From an uncultured Streptomyces sp. (lineage in GTDB: Bacteria; Actinomycetota; Actinomycetes; Streptomycetales; Streptomycetaceae), in NCBI GenBank assembly GCA_946480485.1, contig CAMLJW010000249.1, positions 1-7,766 of the forward strand: DNA of 7,766 nucleotides, written 5' to 3'. The notes under the pieces were generated by a model, which did not search any database, was not told the DNA's origin, and was given only the letters and a program-made list of their open reading frames with translations. Shown here piece by piece: positions 1 to 5,849 of this stretch. Numbering within the stretch: the first letter of the stretch is position 1; each line of letters begins with the position of its first letter. A program made the position numbers and the translations under genes.

Positions 1-2
1 AC

Positions 3-83
3 AAAACGGAGTTGATCAAACCGCAGAGACCCTGGCGGACGCTGTCCCAGGTCGAGTTGGCCACTGCCGAGTGGGTCGATTGG
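3..83 (+). mobile_element. IS3-family transposase (OrfB) C-terminal fragment, partial
   Basis: Reading from base 3, the frame gives KTELIKPQRPWRTLSQVELA followed directly by TAEWVDW. This is the pattern found near the C-terminus of IS3-family OrfB integrases (DDE, rve domain), typically xTELI-x-RPW-x(8)-EWVDW-(Y/F)N-xxRLH. The match stops sharply after the last W at about base 83: the expected Y/F-N-x-x-R-L-H continuation is replaced by GIQRPV. The catalytic DDE residues would lie before the window, so only the tail is visible. The frame stays open much further, but only because high-GC DNA lacks stops; it runs antiparallel in meaning to the SDR gene that follows in another frame. I infer a decayed insertion sequence whose edge truncates the next gene. 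The family assignment is from memory of the motif. Confidence 0.75.
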
Positions 84-84
84 G

Positions 85-738
85 GAATTCAGCGCCCAGT
101 CCGAGGAGGGCAGAGGTGTTGTCGTCGGCGTGGCCGCCGACGTGGCGGTCGTGGAGGACCTCGACCTGATCGTAGCCACGGCTATGGACCACTGGGGGCG
201 CATCGACGTCCTCGTCAACAACGCCGGCATCTTCGACGACGCGACGCTGCTGACCCTGCCCAAGGAGTCCTGGGACCAGGTCATCGCCGTCAACCTGACC
301 GCGCCCTTCCTGCTCACCCAGCGTGTCGGACGGATCATGGCCGAGCAGGGTGGCGGGGCGATCGTCAATCTCGCGTCGATCGACGGCCATGGGGTCGACG
401 GACCGTATGTCGCCTACAACGTCTCCAAGGCCGGCGTACTGCACCTGACCCGCCAGACCGCGGTGGAACTCGGCCCGGCGGGCGTCCGCTGCAACTCCGT
501 CAGTCCCGGCTGGACCAGAACGCCGATGGTCGAGGCGGCACTGACCGAGGAGCAGCTCCAGGTGATGGCCAAGGGCTGGTGCCGGTCACCGAACCGGCGC
601 ATGGTCACACCCGAGGAAGTCGCTGCCACCGTGGTCTTCCTCGTCGGCGACCAGGCGTCCGGTGTCAGCGGCACCGACGTCGTCGTGGACGGCGGAACCA
701 TCTCGAACCTTTTCATCCTGGAGACACTGCCCGACTGA
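85..738 (+). pseudogene. SDR family oxidoreductase, 5'-truncated by an IS3-type fragment
   Basis: This is a classical short-chain dehydrogenase/reductase without its N-terminus. Visible parts, numbered from the first usable start (GTG at 130): NNAG at residues 30-33, the tetrad Asn in AVNLTAPF (N55), Ser in NLASIDGHG (S83), the YNVSK pair (Y96, K100), the SPGW-TRTPM segment after beta-6, and the C-terminal VVDGG. The first beta-alpha-beta unit with TGxxxGxG, about 50 residues that bind the NAD(P) adenine ribose, is missing. The same frame is open from base 16, and SDR-like sequence (EEGRGVVVGVAADVA) can be followed back to roughly base 85, exactly where IS3-like coding ends in another frame. 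The remaining 202-residue ORF has no clear Shine-Dalgarno. Without a cofactor site it should be inactive. It ends 36 bases before the hydroxybutyrate dehydrogenase start, so it was probably the first gene of that operon. Its substrate cannot be told. Confidence 0.8.
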
Positions 739-761
739 GCCGCTGCGCTCGGAGAGAACAC

Positions 762-768
762 GGAGGAG
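762..768 (+). promoter_or_regulatory. Shine-Dalgarno of the hydroxybutyrate dehydrogenase gene
   Basis: GGAGGAG ends six bases before the ATG at 775 and fixes this start. It is the strongest ribosome binding site in the cluster. It lies in the 36-base gap after the stop of the upstream truncated SDR, so the gene can be translated independently of that broken gene. Confidence 0.85.
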
Positions 769-774
769 ACCCAA

Positions 775-1539
775 ATGGCCACAACACCCGCCTCCACAGG
801 CCTCGCGGGCAGGACCGTCGTCGTGACCGGTGCCGGCAGCGGCATCGGCGCGGCCTGCGCCGAGGTCTTCGCGGACGCAGGCGCCCATGTGGTGCTCGTC
901 GACCGTGACGGCGCGGCGATCGAGGCCCACGCCAAGGCGGTGGGAGGAACCGCCGTCGAGGCCGACCTGTCATCCGTCGACGCCGTCGAGGCGCTGGGCC
1001 TCACGGGAGACGTGCTGATCAACAACGCGGGCTTCCAGCACATCGCGCCCGTGGCGGAGTTCCCGATCGACACTTTCCAGACGATGCTTTCCGTCATGCT
1101 CACCGCGCCGTTCGTCCTGGCGCGGTCGATGCTGCCCGGCATGTACGAGCGCGGATGGGGCCGGATCATCAACATCTCGTCCATCCACGGCCTGCGGGCT
1201 TCCCCGTTCAAGTCTGCCTACCTATCGGCGAAGCACGGCCTTGAGGGGCTGTCGAAGACCATCGCGCTGGAGGGCGGGCCGCACGGCGTCACCTCCAACT
1301 GCATCAACCCCGGATACGTCCGGACGCCGCTCGTCGAGCGGCAGATCGCCGCTCAGGCCGCCACCCGAGGCGTACCCGAAGAGCGGGTGATCGACGAGGT
1401 CATGCTCGCGAAGAGCGCCGTCAAGCGGCTCACCGAACCGCGTGAGGTCGCCGAAGTCGCTGCCTTTCTGTGCGGCCTCGGAGGAGCCATGATCAACGGC
1501 GGCTCGCTGACCATGGACGGCGGCTGGACGGCACAGTGA
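775..1539 (+). CDS. bdhA: (R)-3-hydroxybutyrate dehydrogenase (SDR family)
   Basis: A 254-residue classical SDR of normal family length. It is expected to oxidise (R)-3-hydroxybutyrate to acetoacetate with NAD+ in the cytoplasm. TGAGSGIG lies at residues 18-25; Asp43 after beta-2 favours NAD over NADP; NNAG is at 83-86. The stretch NNAGFQHIAPVAEFP, the IINISSIHGLRASPFKSAY segment, KHGLEGLSK, SNCINPGYVRTPLVE and the C-terminal DGGWTAQ are hallmarks of 3-hydroxybutyrate dehydrogenases. Catalytic Ser136, Tyr149 and Lys153 are present. The usual tetrad Asn (xxNLxxxF) aligns with Met108 (SVMLTAPF), a substitution I recall in actinobacterial members. The ATG has a strong Shine-Dalgarno, GGAGGAG at 762-768, six bases upstream. 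The acetoacetate-activating CoA-transferase genes follow directly, which supports the specific function rather than a generic 3-oxoacyl reductase. No regulator is visible. Confidence 0.9.
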   Translation: MATTPASTGLAGRTVVVTGAGSGIGAACAEVFADAGAHVVLVDRDGAAIEAHAKAVGGTAVEADLSSVDAVEALGLTGDVLINNAGFQHIAPVAEFPIDTFQTMLSVMLTAPFVLARSMLPGMYERGWGRIINISSIHGLRASPFKSAYLSAKHGLEGLSKTIALEGGPHGVTSNCINPGYVRTPLVERQIAAQAATRGVPEERVIDEVMLAKSAVKRLTEPREVAEVAAFLCGLGGAMINGGSLTMDGGWTAQ

Positions 1540-1570
1540 CCTTCCCCTTGAGTGACCCTCTTTCATCGAT

Positions 1571-1574
1571 GGAG
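1571..1574 (+). promoter_or_regulatory. Shine-Dalgarno deciding a TTG start for scoA
   Basis: GGAG is followed after seven bases by TTG at 1582. An earlier in-frame GTG at 1552 has no purine-rich site before it and would add ten residues ([10 protein letters not shown]) that do not resemble CoA-transferase N-termini. Starting at 1582 gives [12 protein letters not shown], the usual beginning of this subunit. Confidence 0.7.
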
Positions 1575-1581
1575 CTGTGAG

Positions 1582-2367
1582 TTGAACAAAGTCTTCGGGT
1601 CCGCGGCCGAGGCCGTAGCGGACATCAACCCCGGCGCCTCGGTCGCGGTCGGCGGTTTCGGCCTGTGCGGCATTCCCTCGGTCCTGATCGCCGCACTGTA
1701 CGAACAGGGTGCCGACGGCCTGGAGGTCGTCTCCAACAACTGCGGCGTGGACGACTGGGGGCTCGGCATCCTGCTGCGCGCCCGACGCATCGCCCGTGCC
1801 ACCGGCTCCTACGTCGGCGAGAACAAGGAGTTCGCCCGCCAATACCTGTCCGGCGAACTGGAGTTGGAGCTGAACCCCCAGGGCACGCTGGCGGAACGGC
1901 TGCGCGCGGGGGGCTGCGGCATCCCGGCGTTCTACACGCCCGCCGGAGTCGGCACCCAGGTCTCGGAAGGCGGACTGCCCTGGCGCTACGCCCCCGACGG
2001 AACCGTCGCCGTGGCCTCACCCGCGAAGGAGACCCGTCCCTTCGGCGGCAAGGACTACGTCCTGGAAACCGGCATCACCACCGACTTCGCGCTCGTACGG
2101 GCCGTACGCGGCGACCGGCACGGCAACCTCGTCTTCGAGGCGTCCGCCCGCAACTTCAACCCGTTGGCCGCGATGGCCGGCAAGGTGACCATCGCCGAGG
2201 TCGAGGAACTGGTCGAGCCGGGCGAACTGCCGCCGGCCGAGATACACCTCCCGGGCGTCTTCGTCCAGCGTGTGGTGACGCTGACCGCCGAAGAGGCGGC
2301 GGCCAAGCGGATCGAGAAGCTGACGGTCACCGCGCCGTCCGCGTACGAAGGGGCGGCCACCCGATGA
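1582..2367 (+). CDS. scoA: 3-oxoacid CoA-transferase subunit A
   Basis: A 261-residue alpha subunit of a succinyl-CoA:3-ketoacid (SCOT-type) CoA-transferase. With subunit B it transfers CoA, typically from succinyl-CoA, to acetoacetate in the cytoplasm. The CoA-transferase family signature 1 is plain: [17 protein letters not shown] at residues 16-32. It is followed by [31 protein letters not shown], the [27 protein letters not shown] block and [21 protein letters not shown], all typical of this subunit. The TTG start is chosen for its Shine-Dalgarno and the family-like N-terminus; a GTG at 1552 is the alternative. The start lies 42 bases after the dehydrogenase stop. The gene ends in TGA inside an ATGA overlap with scoB, indicating translational coupling of the two subunits. 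Composition matches its neighbours and the gene looks intact. Whether the CoA donor is succinyl-CoA or another acyl-CoA is inference from the family. Confidence 0.92.
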   Translation: MNKVFGSAAEAVADINPGASVAVGGFGLCGIPSVLIAALYEQGADGLEVVSNNCGVDDWGLGILLRARRIARATGSYVGENKEFARQYLSGELELELNPQGTLAERLRAGGCGIPAFYTPAGVGTQVSEGGLPWRYAPDGTVAVASPAKETRPFGGKDYVLETGITTDFALVRAVRGDRHGNLVFEASARNFNPLAAMAGKVTIAEVEELVEPGELPPAEIHLPGVFVQRVVTLTAEEAAAKRIEKLTVTAPSAYEGAATR

Positions 2368-3023
2368 GCTGGACCAGGAACGAGATGGCCGCCCGAGCGG
2401 CAGCCGAACTGACCGACGGCTCCTACGTCAACCTGGGCATCGGTCTCCCCACGCTCGTGCCCAACTACGTGCCTCCGGGCGTACACGTGGTGCTGCACTC
2501 GGAGAACGGCATCCTCGGCACCGGCCCCTATCCGGACGAGGCCGCCGTCGACCCTGACCTCATCAACGCCGGCAAGGAAACCGTCACCGTCCTGCCGGGA
2601 GCGTCCTTCTTCGACTCCGCGCTCTCGTTCGGTATGATCCGCGGCGGTCACATCGACACTGCCGTGCTGGGTGCCATGCAGGTTTCCCGCCAGGGCGACC
2701 TCGCCAACTGGACGATCCCCGGCAAGATGATCAAGGGGATGGGCGGTGCGATGGACCTCGTCCACGGTGCCCGGCGCGTCATCGTCCTGATGGACCACCT
2801 CGCCAAGGACGGATCGCAAAAGATCCTGGAGGAGTGCACCCTGCCCCTGACCGGCAGGACCTGCGTCGACCGGATCATCACCGACCTCGGCGTCATCGAC
2901 GTCATCGACGACGGCCTGACCCTGGTCGAACTCGCGCCAGGAGTGGGCCTGGACGACATCCGCGCCGCCACCGGCCCTTCGCTCTCGTACGGCGCCGAGC
3001 GCGTCCTCGCCCCGCAGGCCTGA
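2364..3023 (+). CDS. scoB: 3-oxoacid CoA-transferase subunit B
   Basis: A 219-residue beta subunit, normal length for the bacterial two-chain enzyme. It carries the catalytic glutamate: signature 2, LHSENG, lies at residues 44-49, so the Glu that forms the CoA thioester intermediate is E47. [15 protein letters not shown] near residues 23-37, the [30 protein letters not shown] block, [20 protein letters not shown] and [20 protein letters not shown] are all standard for the subunit. The ATG overlaps the scoA stop (ATGA), so the two chains should be made in near-equal amounts. The product, acetoacetyl-CoA, would normally be cleaved by a thiolase, but no thiolase gene is in the window. The stop codon sits exactly at the centre of a short perfect palindrome. 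An earlier start would extend into scoA and is not supported. Confidence 0.94.
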   Translation: MSWTRNEMAARAAAELTDGSYVNLGIGLPTLVPNYVPPGVHVVLHSENGILGTGPYPDEAAVDPDLINAGKETVTVLPGASFFDSALSFGMIRGGHIDTAVLGAMQVSRQGDLANWTIPGKMIKGMGGAMDLVHGARRVIVLMDHLAKDGSQKILEECTLPLTGRTCVDRIITDLGVIDVIDDGLTLVELAPGVGLDDIRAATGPSLSYGAERVLAPQA

Positions 3024-3031
3024 GGCCTGCG
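3013..3031 (+). repeat. Perfect 8-bp palindrome centred on the scoB stop codon
   Basis: CGCAGGCC (3013-3020), TGA (3021-3023) and GGCCTGCG (3024-3031) form an 8-bp stem whose three-base loop is the scoB stop codon. The stem is all but one pair G-C. There is no T-tract after it, so a classic intrinsic terminator is not shown. Other possibilities are a mRNA 3'-end stabiliser, an attenuator before the following gene, or chance in GC-rich DNA. Confidence 0.5.
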
Positions 3032-3044
3032 CGTACAACCTCCT

Positions 3045-3048
3045 GGAG
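3045..3048 (+). promoter_or_regulatory. Shine-Dalgarno in front of a lost start codon
   Basis: GGAG is followed by a six-base spacer and then AGG at 3055-3057, where an ATG would be ideally placed. The codons after it read NEHQREVAFVTGAGSGIG, a normal SDR N-terminus. This indicates that the original start was at 3055 and is now a non-start codon. Confidence 0.6.
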
Positions 3049-3054
3049 CACAGC

Positions 3055-3887
3055 AGGAACGAACACCAGCGCGAGGTCGCCTTCGTCACGGGTGCCGGCT
3101 CGGGCATCGGCGCCGCAGTTGCACGCCGACTCGCGGCTCGCGGCGCCGCGGTCGCGTTGTTCGACCTCTCCAAGGCCGGAGTGGAGGCCACGGCCGCCGC
3201 GATCGAGGCCGACGGAAGCCGCGTGCTCCCGCTGCACGGCGACGTCACCGCCGACGACCAGGTCGAGCAGGTGGTCGCCACCGCCGTGACCACCCTCGGG
3301 CCACTGACCACCGCGGTCGCCTGCGCGGGAATCGCCGTCACCGGCACAGCCCTCGACGTGTCGGTGACCGACTGGCAGCGCACACTCAACGTGAACCTCA
3401 CCGGCGTCTTCCTGACCGCCCGGCACACGATCCCGCGGATGATCGAGTCCGGCGGCAAGGTGTTCACCGCCATGACGCGGGCGTCCAGGGCGCCGAGGGC
3501 TTCGCCGCCTACTGCGCGTCCAAGCACGGTGTCGTGGGGCTGATCCGCTGCCTGGCACTCGACCACGGCCACCAGGGAGTGCGCACCAACGCCGTCTGCC
3601 CGGGCTTCGTCGAAACCCCAATGGCCGATGAGATCTTCGACGGAGTCGGTGACGGCGTACGCGACTACTACGCAGCGACCGTGCCTCTCGGACGATTCGC
3701 CACTCCGGACGAGGTCGCTGCCGCGGTTGCCCACCTCACGTCCGCCGAGGCGTCGTACACCAACGGGCTGCTCTACGTGATCGATGGCGGTGCCACCGCC
3801 AGCTACTTCGGAGCGGGACCTGTCGGCGGCCGAGGCAAACGTGATGCGCCCAGGGGTCCCGCAGCGGCTTGCCCCGCTCCTCGGTGA
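3055..3887 (+). pseudogene. SDR family oxidoreductase, start lost and frameshifted
   Basis: A third SDR of the cluster, read in two frames. The first runs from about 3055: TGAGSGIG (3088-3111), FDLSKAGVEA after beta-2, a CAG variant of the NNAG motif (ACAG) and VNLTGVF with the tetrad Asn. This frame then degenerates after KVFTAM near 3474. The second, shifted frame resumes at about 3477 with GVQGAEGFAAYCASKHGVVG (catalytic Tyr and Lys), NAVCPGFVETPM and YVIDGGATASYFG. One missing base near 3475 reconciles the two. The catalytic Ser position, 13 residues before the Tyr, falls on Met in the reconstructed protein, so the damage touches the active site. The start codon is AGG behind a well-spaced GGAG. 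The last 18 or so residues before the stop (after PVGG) look like read-through beyond the usual C-terminus. It lies 31 bases after scoB and was probably the last gene of that operon. Substrate unknown. Confidence 0.8.
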
Positions 3888-3931
3888 CATGCACGACGAA
3901 TTGCACGCCGCCTCGTGGAAGCCGGTGAACT

Positions 3932-4501
3932 GTGACTCTGCCCAGGGGCTTCAAGGCCAATGCCGAGCGGCAAGCCGCCCGTCTGCGCGCTGAACTCGGC
4001 ATCGCCGAATAGGGTCGGCTCCGGATCGACCTGCTTGCCGACCACCTTGGCGTGCGGATCGTCAGCGCCGATCGGCTCGTCGCGCGCGAGCGCCTCGAAG
4101 AACTCGAGCGCCTGCAGGCCTATGCGTTCTCCGCGGCGACCTTCGAAATCAACGACAAGGCGTATGTCGTCACGAACCCACTGCGCGGCCCAGGTCGGCA
4201 GGCCAGCGACGTCGCTCACGAACTATCACATCTGATCCTCAAGCATGAGCTGACGGAAGTCCGCGATCTCAACGGAGTGCCGTTCCGGACATGCCGTCCT
4301 GAGCAGGAAGAAGAGGCAACCGCGCTGGGAGGCACCCTCATGCTGCCCCGCCTCCTCCTCCTCGGCGCCGTCCGGCGCGGCTGGGGGCCGACGGAGATCG
4401 CCGAAGAGTACGGAGTCACCGAGGAGATGGCGCGCTTCCGGTACAACACGACCGGGGTGGCCAAGCAGGTCCGGCGTGGACCTGGCAGATCATCGGCCTG
4501 A
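3932..4501 (+). pseudogene. ImmA/IrrE-type metallo-endopeptidase interrupted by an amber codon
   Basis: From GTG 3932 the frame reads MTLPRGFKANAERQAARLRA and six more residues, then TAG at 4010-4012, then continues in the same frame with GRLRIDLLADHLGVRIV to a stop at 4499-4501. The join reads as one continuous ImmA/IrrE protein of 188 residues plus the amber codon. The zinc-peptidase motif HELSH (residues 56-60 if counted from GTG 4052) sits in SDVAHELSHLILKHE. The third ligand is probably in the EEEAT cluster at residues 86-90, before GGTLMLPR. The C-terminal part has EIAEEYGVTEEMARFRYNTTG, a helical segment usual in the family. These peptidases usually cut a partner repressor (for example a Xre-type regulator), but no such partner is intact here. 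An alternative is a shortened protein from GTG 4052, which keeps HExxH but loses about 40 N-terminal residues and has no good ribosome binding site. Confidence 0.8.
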
Positions 4502-4872
4502 GGGGAAGACGGTGCGTGCGCTCTGCATGTGCAAGGTCAACGATTCGCAGGCATGTGGGGCCGGCGCAGCGTGGACGCTCACAATCCGGACCTGGGACAT
4601 CTGAACGCGTGTTTCGCCTTCTGGCCTCATGGCAGCTCTCTCATCGGGCTCGCCAGGACTCCGCGGAGCGCTTGAAGGAAGTGCGCTCAGTGGCCAAGAT
4701 CGTGAGACGAACTACCCGTGGCCGCTGCTGAGACACGACTAATCAGTGCAGGTAGACGAGGTGCCGTTGGTCAGCGGATTCGAGAACCTACAGCAGGTGA
4801 GGTACAGGTGCAGGTGCTCGGAACAATCCGCTGCCGAGCTCGCCGGCTCCTCGCCCGAGGTATGTTGCCCTC
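4502..4872 (+). other. Intergenic stretch without a supported gene
   Basis: About 370 bases between the broken metallopeptidase and the methyltransferase. Short open frames exist, such as GTG/ATG-initiated ones near 4512, 4516 and 4553 of 30-71 codons. None has a convincing Shine-Dalgarno, a recognisable domain or a codon pattern like the neighbouring genes. The 4553 frame (40 codons, ending HLNACFAFWPHGSSLIGLAR and five more residues) looks slightly protein-like and might be a gene relic, but I cannot identify it. A run of CAGGT-type repeats lies at about 4791-4816. The right edge holds the presumed promoter of the methyltransferase. Confidence 0.5.
4861..4866 (+). promoter_or_regulatory. 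Probable -10 box for a leaderless transcript
   Basis: TATGTT matches the actinobacterial TAnnnT -10 pattern and ends six bases before the ATG at 4873. That places the expected transcription start at the A of the start codon. No Shine-Dalgarno is correctly spaced: the nearest GAGG, at 4857-4860, is 12 bases away. I see no clear -35 hexamer, which is common for leaderless actinobacterial promoters. Confidence 0.5.
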
Positions 4873-5682
4873 ATGACATGGCGTAGGAATGTCAACGAGA
4901 GCTTGAGGCGGCTCACCGGCTACGAACTCCGCCGCTCGACGCCCCCAGTGTCCCCGCAAAGTCCCAAGCGGGGTTCTGAACAGACAGCGGAACGGGGCTC
5001 TGGCCCCAGATTCCCCGCCGACTACGACGACGCCGCCAGGGACGTCATACGGGAGGTGTCTCCCTACACGATGACCTCACCCGAACGGCTCAATGCCCTG
5101 GTTCTCGCCACCCGTTATGTCAGTCGGCACAACATCGCGGGGGACATCGTCGAGTGCGGAGTGTGGCGGGGCGGCAGTATGCAGGCTGCCGCCCGCACAC
5201 TGCTCGGCCTGCACGACACGGAGCGGCACCTGTACCTCTTCGACACCTTCGAGGGCATGCCGGAGCCGACTGAAAAGGACCTGCGCCGGGACGGCGAATC
5301 CGCCGCGGATCTGCTCGCCAGACAGGACAAGAGCCGCCCCATCTGGGCGGTCGCCACGTTGGAGGACGTCAAAGAGGGCTTCCAACGGGTTCCGTACCCC
5401 GCGGATCGCGTCCATTTCGTCCGGGGGCTTGTGGAGGACACCATCCCCGCCCAGGCCCCCGAGCGGATTTCGATCCTGCGGCTCGACACCGACTGGTACG
5501 CCTCTACGCGCCACGAACTGGAGTACCTCTACCCGCGGTTGGTCAGCGGCGGCGTCCTCCTTATCGACGACTATGGCTGGTGGCAGGGGTCGAGGTGTGC
5601 GGTGGACGAGTTCCTGGAGAAGACGGGCGCCCGACTCCTCCTGCTCCGCATGGACGAAGGCCGCATCGCGGTCAAGCCGTAG
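4873..5682 (+). CDS. TylF/MycF-family SAM-dependent O-methyltransferase
   Basis: A 269-residue protein of the macrocin O-methyltransferase (TylF/MycF) family, Mg2+-dependent enzymes that methylate sugar hydroxyls on macrolides and related glycosides. The first 45 or so residues are a basic, Pro/Ser-rich extension starting with RRLTGYELRR. The catalytic domain has GDIVECGVWRGGSM (90-103) for SAM binding, LYLFDTFEGMPEPT (120-133), and two acidic clusters for metal, LRLDTDWYAST (D205, D207) and LLIDDYGWW (D232, D233). SRCAVDEF at 240-247 is also typical of the family. The catalytic core is complete. The ATG lacks a ribosome binding site but follows a likely -10 box, so translation may be leaderless. 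No glycosyltransferase, polyketide or sugar-nucleotide gene is nearby, so the acceptor is unknown; a cell-envelope or polysaccharide sugar is as likely as an antibiotic. A strong hairpin lies 54 bases after the stop. Confidence 0.88.
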   Translation: MTWRRNVNESLRRLTGYELRRSTPPVSPQSPKRGSEQTAERGSGPRFPADYDDAARDVIREVSPYTMTSPERLNALVLATRYVSRHNIAGDIVECGVWRGGSMQAAARTLLGLHDTERHLYLFDTFEGMPEPTEKDLRRDGESAADLLARQDKSRPIWAVATLEDVKEGFQRVPYPADRVHFVRGLVEDTIPAQAPERISILRLDTDWYASTRHELEYLYPRLVSGGVLLIDDYGWWQGSRCAVDEFLEKTGARLLLLRMDEGRIAVKP

Positions 5683-5735
5683 CGCCGGCATCAGGAAGTC
5701 GCGCCCACTGAGGCGCAATGACCTGACGGGTGCTT

Positions 5736-5769
5736 GCAGCGCACCGCGGCGCCGACCGCGGTGCGCTGC
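5736..5769. terminator. Perfect 14-bp stem, probable bidirectional terminator
   Basis: The arm at 5736-5749 (GCAGCGCACCGCGG) is repeated exactly in inverted orientation at 5756-5769, with a six-base loop CGCCGA. It sits between two convergent genes, 53 bases after the methyltransferase stop and 75 bases beyond the protease stop, so it can serve both. There is no T-tract on either side, which is usual for GC-rich actinobacterial terminators. Confidence 0.8.
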
Positions 5770-5811
5770 CGAGGCGGCGACGGGTGCCTGGCGCGTCGGC
5801 CCCAGGCTCAT

Positions 5812-5849
5812 CCGGTCAGAAGGAGCCGGTCAGAAGGAGCCGGTCAGAA
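5812..5849 (+). repeat. 14-bp tandem repeat, 2.7 copies, overlapping the protease stop
   Basis: The unit CCGGTCAGAAGGAG occurs at 5812-5825 and 5826-5839, followed by a ten-base partial copy at 5840-5849. The copies are identical where they overlap. The partial copy contains the protease stop codon (TCA at 5844-5846 on the plus strand) and its last Phe codon, so each copy carries the same out-of-phase stop. The array looks like slippage duplication of the gene end and may vary between strains. Confidence 0.85.

Noticed and set aside
2..55. A frame reading NGVDQTAETLADAVPG, looking like the helix after beta-2 of an SDR, as if the first SDR were merely frameshifted
   Set aside because: It would leave some 60 unexplained extra bases before the SDR resumes, and the overlapping frame gives a longer, more specific match to IS3-family transposase.
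12..908. A 298-codon plus-strand open frame
   Set aside because: Beyond base 83 it is an Arg/Gly-rich shadow of the SDR genes, produced by high GC content.
3465..3492. Programmed ribosomal frameshifting in the third SDR
   Set aside because: No slippery heptamer or following structure is evident, and the gene also lacks a start codon and catalytic Ser, so decay or error is simpler.
2055..3890. A 611-codon minus-strand open frame
   Set aside because: It lies antisense to scoA, scoB and the third SDR, which have clear motifs; its composition is that of a GC-rich antisense shadow.
4007..4015. Recoding of the amber codon (pyrrolysine or suppressor)
   Set aside because: No associated machinery is visible, the family does not need such a residue, and nearby broken genes favour simple mutation.
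4516..4731. A 71-codon plus-strand frame
   Set aside because: No Shine-Dalgarno, basic low-complexity composition and no recognisable domain.
5812..5849. CRISPR-like repeats
   Set aside because: The copies are directly contiguous with no spacers and are only 14 bases long.
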